Of a stretch of DNA of 64,000 nt, positions 56,707 through 64,000 are shown in pieces. Position 1 is the first letter of the stretch. Each line of letters opens with the position of its first letter. Both the position numbers and the translations under genes were made by a program. The notes under the pieces were generated by a model. The model saw only the letters and a list, made by a program, of their open reading frames with translations. It had not been told where the DNA came from and searched no databases. The DNA is from Brachypodium distachyon (taxonomy: Eukaryota; Streptophyta; Magnoliopsida; Poales; Poaceae), in contig NC_016133.3 of NCBI RefSeq assembly GCF_000005505.3, positions 27,878,508-27,942,507 of the forward strand, read 5' to 3'.

Positions 56707-56938
56707 CTCCCTCCGTCCAGCGTTTATAGGCATTTTATTCAAATCACACGGTCCCTTTCAAGCAAGTGTGCAACAGCTTTTCTCTATATAGTCCCAAGAA
56801 TGCCTTAACCATCTACATGTGATTTAATGCCTCTGCCACAATAATATTGAAAGGATGTCCATGCAACCAGCACCGTCCAATCCTGAAAAGAAGCCAAGAA
56901 ATAAAGCTTATTTGGCTCATGCATCTATAAGCAGGGAG
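56707..56938. mobile_element. Stowaway-like MITE, 232 bp
   Basis: CTCCCTCCGTCCAGCGTTTA at the left; right end, reversed, CTCCCTGCTTATAGATGC. Left TA is intact; the right flank reads TG. Confidence 0.6.
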
Positions 56939-57093
56939 TGACGGAGTTGGAATTTTTATTTAGGGTGGGGCAAATGGGCCTTTTGAACATTTTTTCGGGG
57001 TTTTGGGATTTTTTGTATTATTAATAATATATATACATGTAAAAAAAAATACGGTGGGGTGGGCCTTGAGCAGGGATGGGAAGAGGATTTCGG

Positions 57094-57928
57094 GTTTGTT
57101 TGGTTGGTGGGTGAAAGATGGTGGGCTGGCTCCGATCAGAATTTACGAGTGGAGCCGACCGGATTTCATGTTTGGATAAAATGGGCAGAAACTCTCGTGT
57201 TTGGTTAAGATGGGTCAAGCTGAACCAGACTCCGAGCGCCGCCCTTGACCTCGCCTCCGACGCCGGCGCCGTCCTCCACCTCGCCTTCGACGCCGGCGCC
57301 GCCTTGCAGGCCCACCGGAACTCCCTGCAGTCTGTGCCGTCCCGCGCTTTGCCGCTCCGCAGGCTGCCTCCGCCGCTATCTCCTCGCGAGCAGGGGCGCC
57401 CTGCTCGCCGTCCGTCGCCTCCTCAAGAGCTGGCCCCCTCCTCGCAAGCCCTCGCCGTGCTCACCGCTCCCCTCCTCGCGAGCCCGTCGCCCTGCTCACC
57501 ACCTGCTGCCTCCTCGCGAGTGGCCTTCGCCGCCGCCCTTCTCGCGTCCTAGGCCCCTCATCTCGCGCCGCCTCCGCCGCCGCCCAAGCAGCGGCCTCCG
57601 CCTGCCGTGCTCGCGAACCGCGGCCGCCGCTGCCCTTGCTCGCGGACCGCCGGCGCGGCTGTTCGCAGCCCGTCGCCGCCACCGAGCGTTCATCACAGGG
57701 GTCGGGAGATTGGAGAGAACGGAGGGGAAACGAGCTTTTCGGAAGAGATTTCTGCGCGAGCCGTCCGTGAGCCGCGTGGTCCGGCCAAAAAGAGCGACTC
57801 ACGCGAACCGCTGTTTCGTGGGATTATTCGCTCGTGGGTGGCATCGCCTTTGTACCAAACACCCGAGAAAATTGATTTGGGCTGGTTGGCACCGCACGGC
57901 GGCCCGACGCTCTAAACCAAACACACCG
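57094..57928. mobile_element. Possible GC-rich non-autonomous DNA element
   Basis: GGTTTGTTTGGTT at the left and, reversed, GGTGTGTTTGGTT at the right suggest inverted ends. The GC-rich interior (57230-57700) keeps open frames on several strands, with Pro/Ser/Arg-rich translations that look compositional. No target duplication found. Confidence 0.3.
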
Positions 57929-60501
57929 TTCATCACATCTGGTGATTGCAGTTTTCGCCTCCTTGATATCTGTGAAAAATCTAAAGCAACCACAAAAAAT
58001 AGGACGGAGGGAGCAGGATGGGCAAGACAACAAATTGAAAAACCCCAAAATTTCATAGGCTCGGTCTTCTAATCCATATTAATAACTAGAAGCAAAAAAA
58101 GTTCAAATTATCATGCTAGATAATCAGGAGTAAACTCCACCTTATCAACTCAATACTAGCCTGCCCCACCACATGACCGAAGACACCATCAACGTTGGTG
58201 TTTGTCCAATCAGGAGGAGGTGGCATCCACATGGCCTTTATTACTAGGTCCTTTCTAGCACGGGAGTGAATGATCCCTATGTCACTGGATGTTTTCCTTC
58301 ATGTTTTCATGATGGGTACATTGGAAAGGCACACTAGTTATCCGAAAGAAACTCCCTATGGGTGAGTAAATATATTTTGAACAACCAAAAATGCAAAAGG
58401 ATATCAATATGCATATGGGATCCTCCACCACAAAGTTGTTTAGAAAGAGAAAAATAACATCAATGCCATATATGTTGCGGAAACTATTGTTCGACGAAAT
58501 CTGCTATTGTATTCATGTGTATCCGGCTTTGAACTTTGTTGTGCCCATTGTTCTTTTTTTTACCATCTTTGTGCTACTTACGAGATTTCAGGTTGTATAA
58601 ATGTTTAAAAGAGCTAATTTTCTAAAGTTATAAATTGCTTCTATGTGTTCTCCTTTCGAGTTCAGGCCGCATCAAGTGTTTTTGTATATGTATGTGCTAT
58701 TTCTCGGAGTTCTAGCACTAGGCAAAAATGGATAACGATTATCACTTCTTGATGGATTAATGGGTTACCTCAAGGTCACCTCGTGCATTGCTATTTTGGG
58801 ATGATTCCATAAATTGATGAGTACACGCATGCCACAAAACAATGCACGTGATTTTTTGGTAAGCTTGTTCTTGTTCACACTATGAATGAAAAAAATAGAG
58901 GTATCTTATTGTCCTTTTTTTTAAATGAAGTGCTTCATGATCTAAATCCGAGCAAACCCAACCACCAAACAACCTCTTACGGCGACGGAGCATGGTGTTT
59001 TGAAGATGGTGAGGAGTTCAAGTAGAGTTGTGCTCTCTCAAACACCACTAAACGTTTTTGAGGATCAAGGCTCATGTTCTATAGAGTACCAAGTTGGACT
59101 CTTGGCCACCAGAGTGGGTGCGAGATCCTTCCCAGATGGTGTTTTCTCTTATCAAATGCTTCTCCTGAATGGGTTAGTCGAGAAGATTCCAGACGATGTC
59201 ATGCACCACACAGTTGTGCAAATACTTGGCCCTCGGAAGAGGGGTGCATTATGTTACTGAAACTCTATAATATTATAAATCTGTGCCTGATTGTAAATGA
59301 GAGTTTGGTAGAGAAGAGAGACAATGAAGATGATAAAATATGCATAAGCAAAAAAGTGATCATGTTTGAATTGATTTGTCATTCATGTGTTTTCTGAAGT
59401 ACTTGACAGCATTGCACAAAGATGATGATGAGTTTTTGATGAAAGAAGTAATGGTGCTACATGCTAAAGCAATGAGAAATCACATGAATTATACCTACCT
59501 GTTTCATTGGAACCTCTAGAAGATAGAACTGATGGCTATGAACATGAAGATATCGTGATGGTGTAGAAGTTTTTCATAAGACTCGATGATTTGGTAATGG
59601 TCAAATTTAAACAATTTCGAAGTGTTTTTTTTTTGTAAGGAAGGCATGCATAGCTACCTCCTATCTTGATATAACTCGTTTAATTTTATTTGTTTATGTG
59701 CTTTTCGTTTGGCATAACCTTGTTTTTTTCATGCTCCTCCTCTTTCATGTTCTTTAGACATCTAATATAATTATTTTGTTCGGTAATGGACCCGGCTGCA
59801 CTTACGTGGTGCATGTGAAAATCTTTAAATTGGTACTTCATCCGTTCCTTTTATTAGATGTTCTAACTTTTTTTTGTGGGTGATGTTCTAACTTTTTCAA
59901 GTGAAACTATTAAACTTAAATCAAATTTATATAAAAAATTTATAGTATACTTATTTGATAATTTAGATATACATTTTTAACAAGAGACTGTCTATTTATT
60001 CGTCGACAATTATAGCCATCTGATTAAGATTTTGTATAAATTTGCACGATTCTCCATGTAAGGATCAGACGGTTATTAGAATCGGCTGAGAGCATCTTTA
60101 CCCAAATATTGTTTTAAAAAATAGAACTCTTTGAGGATCCTGAAAAGGAAAGGAGCAATCATCTTTCGCGAAAAGTAAAAGACGTCTTTCCAGAATATAC
60201 AGCAAGGAATGCGAGGCGCTGCAGGCTGCACCTGCAAGCCACACGCTGGCCGGTGCCTCGTGGCCAACAACACGGCACCTGCAAAACGCAGCAGGAAAGA
60301 CCCAGAGGCAGAAAGGGGAAGGAAACCCGAACTCCCCAAGTCCAAAGACGAGCAGTAGGGAACCCGCCTTCTTCTCCAGTCTCCACTTCTCTTCTCGCCC
60401 TCACCTCACACCCGAAAATTCGGATCAGCACCGACCAGCAGCAGTAGCGGCAGCAGCACACTGCCTGAGCGAGTGGAGCCCCCTCCAGTAGGCATCTTCC
60501 A

Positions 60502-63500
60502 ATGGCGGCCTCCTCCTCCTCCCTTCTCCACCCGTCCCCTGCGGCGCTGCTTGTCCACGGCGCTTCTCCCCGTCCTCCCGCTGGCGGTGCCCCTGCGGCG
60601 GCCTCCTCCTCGTGCCGCTGCTACGGCCGTCCCCCGGCTCCGCGCGGGGGCCTACTCCTGCGCCCGCCTGCTCGGGGTCCCCGCCGCCGCCCAGCGGCCT
60701 CCCGTCCTGTGAGCATCTCCTCTCCTCCTCTTCGCTTGAAACACGTCACCGGAATTCGTTGGTCGCCGAGTCGGTCCCCATTTACTTGGAGACCCGCGGA
60801 TCGCATTTTTTGATCGACTACCAGGTGATGTCCTGTTAGCTAGGGTGCTGATTAGTTGTGCACTGCGTGTTTCCAAGGCGAGGTTCTGCGGGAACGGTGT
60901 GTACGAGGGGCCGGCGGTGCTCAGAGTCAGGCATTCGACTAAATGGGGCCCCGGAAAGGTTTTATGCGCCGCTGGGAGGGATGATGACGCTGGTTATCAA
61001 ACTGGCGAGGATGGCAGCCACGACGGCGATGGTGTCCGTGTTTCCAATGAGGCCCTCCGTGCCACCATTCGTAAGAGCAGAGAGGTGCTGGCGATGCACC
61101 GGGATCTACTTGAGCAGGTATCCTTTCCAAGTTCCATTTCTGGGATCAAATGCATTTTTCCATGCATAATGCGTTAAACCATACATTTCTGCTTGAAGCT
61201 CTGATCTGGTGGGCTGCTGTGTTCCTTTCCAATTTTGTTGCTGGGATCAAATACATTTTTTGATGCAGATTGTGTTATGAAACATCTATGTCTGAAGCTC
61301 TGATCCAGCGAATTGCTTTGCCACAACAATTTGTGAAAACTAAAAGGTTGTGGTAATACTGAAGTTAAATGGTTTTGCTATTTCTCAGGCGACTGAGAAA
61401 TAACTATTTCTCAGTCGATGATAACAACCTTTTGATCCAATCATTGAGATTCCTGTAAGATTAATGTAAGTCCGATGGATGAGAAAATCTTGATTGGATG
61501 GCTATGATTGTTGACTGAGAAATAACTGGAGTATTTCTTAGGCGACTGAGAAATAGACACTCCCAAAGTTAAAAGCATTGTCACATGGTGTGGCCTTCAT
61601 ATTTAAATGGCTTGTAGCTGCACACTTGCACAAAACCGTGTGTTGCTACATAATGAAATAAATTAGGGTCAAACCATCTATATCTAGTTATCTACTCTCA
61701 TCCTACCAGTTTATGTCAGATCCAACATGTGCTATAGCCCAAAGGCGAAAGGCCTCACACCATTAATTGACATCTTCATAGGAGTAAAGACACATGATCG
61801 ATTTGTTAAGAAGATAAATATTGATATGACTTCCTAAACTGTGTTTAACTTTTAGTCACTGGCCAGCAAGCTCCTCATTTATACGGAAGGATGCTGGTTT
61901 TCAAGTCAGTCAGAATGGCAGACTCTTGCTGTCCTTATATCTTTTGCTGTACCTTCTGGAGTTTGAACTGATAGCGGTTTTATTCTGGGTTTTGGACTCT
62001 ACACTGAACCACACTTGCATTCCGAGCAATGGTTTATGTACAACGGGAAGGGTTTACAATTCCAAGGAACAGTGTTTTGGTGGTAACGGGTCACTGTCAC
62101 CAATGAGTAAATTTGTGCCACCATTTCAAGAAGAAATAAGAACTGCAGACGCACAGAATGTACTGCATAAGGTGTCCGTTTAACATATTCTTGCTGGAAT
62201 CAAACATGTATCTGAATACAAATTGGTTACACCTTGATAAATATATGCAGCGCACAATGTTTTTGGAATGACCTTGCAGTTTAATTTTTTTTAAACTATC
62301 TATGCTGATCATTTGCTCTTTTTTAAATTCTTTGTTTTCTTGAATTTTGTTTACATGAATGATATGCAATTCACCTCTACACTATATCTGTGTTACTGTT
62401 TTTGTACTTGCATTAAAACATTATGATCGAAGCTCATTCATCTCTTGTACTATTATTTACTGAACCATTATGATTTGAACTGTAACGTGCGGCCAACTTA
62501 TTCAGATATCGGAAAAGAAGAAGCTCATTACTATTATTGAGGCCAGTTCCATGCATAATGAGCAAGAGCCACTCAGTGGTGATTCCATTTCACGTCTGGA
62601 TGCTATTTCGGAGGGCAACGAGATTGGCTATGACCTTCAAATGTACCTTGATAGGCGTTCATACAAATCTGAAGCCGGTACAATTCATGGAGAATCTATC
62701 AGTGATCAGAATGAATACTATGGAAGTTTAGAAGGCAAACTTTCTAGCACTGATGTCAATGGATCATCTAACAAGGTCAGCTCTGAACACTATCTGTACG
62801 ACAGTGCTGCTCCCAACGTATATGAACCACAATATGTTAATGGTGTGAAGCAGGATTTCGTGGCACAGCTAAGTCAAATAAGTGAAAAGGAGCAGTCAGT
62901 TACTGAGGGAATAAATAACAACTCATCTTCTTCGGCCGGTGTAGATGTTATGAATGTAATATTGGTAGCTGCAGAATGTGCTCCTTGGTCGAAGACAGGT
63001 AAGATTATAATGTAGCTTCAATTTTTAAGATCTTTTCTAAGATTGCAGATTCAAACTTAGCCCTCTACGATGGAGAACTGGAGAGAGTGTGTGGGCTAAC
63101 TACCCAAACATAACTCCTTGGCTGCATTTCCGCTTCTAGTTAAGTATTGCTAAGGGTATATAATTTGTTTCTTTCTAAAATGTGCTGGTTTGAACATTGG
63201 AGGTTTGTACATTTTAGTTTCTCACCTTGATTTTCATGAGCGCTGCTTATTCAAGTCATATATGGTCTATCTAGGAGGAATAGGAGAGACACAGAGGGTG
63301 TGTGTGTGCAGGCATTTACAATGATTTCCATGTGTGCCTGCACATTTGGGTGTGTTATTCTGTGCAGTAAGTTAGTCATGGAGAACATTAGCCATATTTA
63401 GCAAGGCTGGTTGTTGTGATTCTGAAGAGGAGGTTTTTAATAATCCCCACAATATTAACGCAAGAGAGCTTAATGGAAATAGTAAGTGAGTAGTGACGGG

Positions 63501-63786
63501 TGCTCCAAAAAAATGTAGTAACGGTCGTTTTTTTGTCAATTGTCAAAACAAAAAATGGACCCTGCAAAAGCTGCACACACCTTATCATTATGCTGAAAAG
63601 CAGTTCAGCGATTGCCGATTAGAAGAGAGGGTGCAATTGGGAATTTAAAGCCTTCACGCTGCCCATTTTTGTTTGTACTGCCTTCCTCAAGGAGCAATAA
63701 CCATGTTTTAATCTCCCACAGGTGGACTTGGTGATGTTGCTGGAGCTTTGCCAAAGGCTTTGTCCAAGAGAGGTCATCGTGTCATG
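60502..63786 (+). CDS. SSII: Soluble starch synthase, class II, 5' part (continues past the window)
   Basis: Exons seen: 60502-60708, 60878-61117, 62506-62998 and 63722-63786, in phase, 335 residues so far. The first 69 residues are Ala/Ser/Pro/Arg-rich with few acids, as in a plastid transit peptide. A variable, acidic N-terminal arm follows. Then the catalytic GT5 domain starts with [20 protein letters not shown] (end near residue 318); KTGGLGD binds ADP-glucose. The [21 protein letters not shown] form is that of class II rather than GBSS, SSI, SSIII or SSIV. The enzyme elongates amylopectin chains in plastids. The isoform (IIa, IIb or IIc) is not resolved. Intron 1 is short and intron 2 holds a MITE. 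The remaining exons, with most of the catalytic region, lie beyond 64000. Confidence 0.92.
61378..61556. mobile_element. Small fold-back MITE in starch synthase intron 2
   Basis: CTATTTCTCAGGCGACTGAG at the left and, reversed, CTATTTCTCAGTCGCCTAAG at the right. Each end also holds a second inverted copy of TATTTCTCAGTCG, giving nested hairpins. Superfamily not assigned; target duplication not clear. Confidence 0.7.
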
Positions 63787-64000
63787 GTATGTTTCAGATA
63801 AGCCTTCTTACCATTAAATAGAGACTCAACTAAGCTGCTAACAGTTGGTAAGTGCTGCAAGTAACATGAAAGATAAGGAGTGACCTAATATTGAAAACTA
63901 TGTCATTCAACTGAACAGAACTGGCGAGAGAACTCATAGCCTCATAGGTATCATGACATTTGTGCCTAGAATAAACCTGAAGGAATGCATATTTCATGAG

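Larger units (their letters stand above)
55815..60501. other. Intergenic spacer between divergent RRP6-like and starch synthase genes
   Basis: About 4.7 kb holding the two upstream regions and several small repeats listed separately. Open frames near 58391, 59000 and 59840 are short and unlike any family I know. 59840-59990 looks like a faded Stowaway relic (ACTTCATCCGTTCC start, TTTATAGTATACTTATTTGA interior). The last 250 bp before 60502 are C/T-rich and fit a 5' UTR. Confidence 0.5.

Noticed and set aside
57118..58072. Long Pro/Ser/Arg-rich open frame (275 residues, +)
   Set aside because: Opposite-strand frames are open as well, there is no domain, and the GC-rich block looks like element filler.
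59000..59397. Possible small gene near 59000
   Set aside because: Two overlapping short frames with no recognisable motif and no splice or promoter support.
42840..63786. Biosynthetic gene cluster among transporter, nuclease and starch synthase genes
   Set aside because: The genes belong to unrelated housekeeping pathways, have normal plant spacing and are not co-oriented.

Overview
The window reads as nuclear DNA from a grass (Poaceae). The signs are four intron-rich plant genes with very GC-rich first exons, and the typical grass mobile DNA: Tourist/PIF and Stowaway MITEs, Mutator-like MITEs, L1-type LINEs, a Tat-like Gypsy element and a CACTA (En/Spm) element. I see no bacterial operons, rRNA, tRNA or CRISPR array. 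I cannot name the species.

Layout. 1-1783: no gene recognised. 1784-8896: a decayed PIF/Harbinger (Pong-like) DNA transposon with a Myb-like ORF1 (+) and a DDE transposase (-). Its ORF1 is split by a 3.1-kb solo LTR, and its transposase carries a one-base frameshift. 9468-11871 (+): a complete four-exon GT14 glycosyltransferase gene. 12230-14204: two Tourist-like elements end to end, the second carrying a 5'-truncated LINE with a 16-bp target duplication. 14283-35877: one 21.6-kb Tat-like Gypsy retrotransposon on the minus strand (487-bp LTRs, target duplication CCGAT). It keeps gag and protease remnants and an accessory gene on the opposite strand, and has no recognisable reverse transcriptase or integrase. 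A palindromic LTR-retrotransposon fragment (18411-19670) and a 9.8-kb CACTA element (21614-31430, target duplication TGC) are nested in it. 36085-42480: a Mutator-like MITE, a second broken PIF/Harbinger element containing an 813-bp solo LTR, and a LINE fragment.

42840-63786 is the gene-rich part: a 14-exon cationic amino acid transporter (-), a 14-exon RRP6-like exosome nuclease gene (-), and the 5' part of a class II starch synthase gene (+) that runs off the right edge. Introns and spacers here hold small MITEs, including a 512-bp fold-back element in a transporter intron.

The host genes belong to unrelated pathways (cell-wall glycan synthesis, amino acid transport, nuclear RNA decay, starch synthesis) and do not form a cluster. 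The structure of interest is the layered mobile DNA, where target duplications fix several insertion orders. The most unusual signals are: six tandem 15-bp repeats with AACGG (MSA-like) cores in the proximal promoter of the PIF transposase; a third, internal cluster of subterminal repeats in the CACTA element that gives each of its two genes its own similar leader; a Ulp1-like protease domain in the CACTA second gene whose expected catalytic His is Asn; and a palindromic LTR that may be a reverse-transcription strand-switch product.
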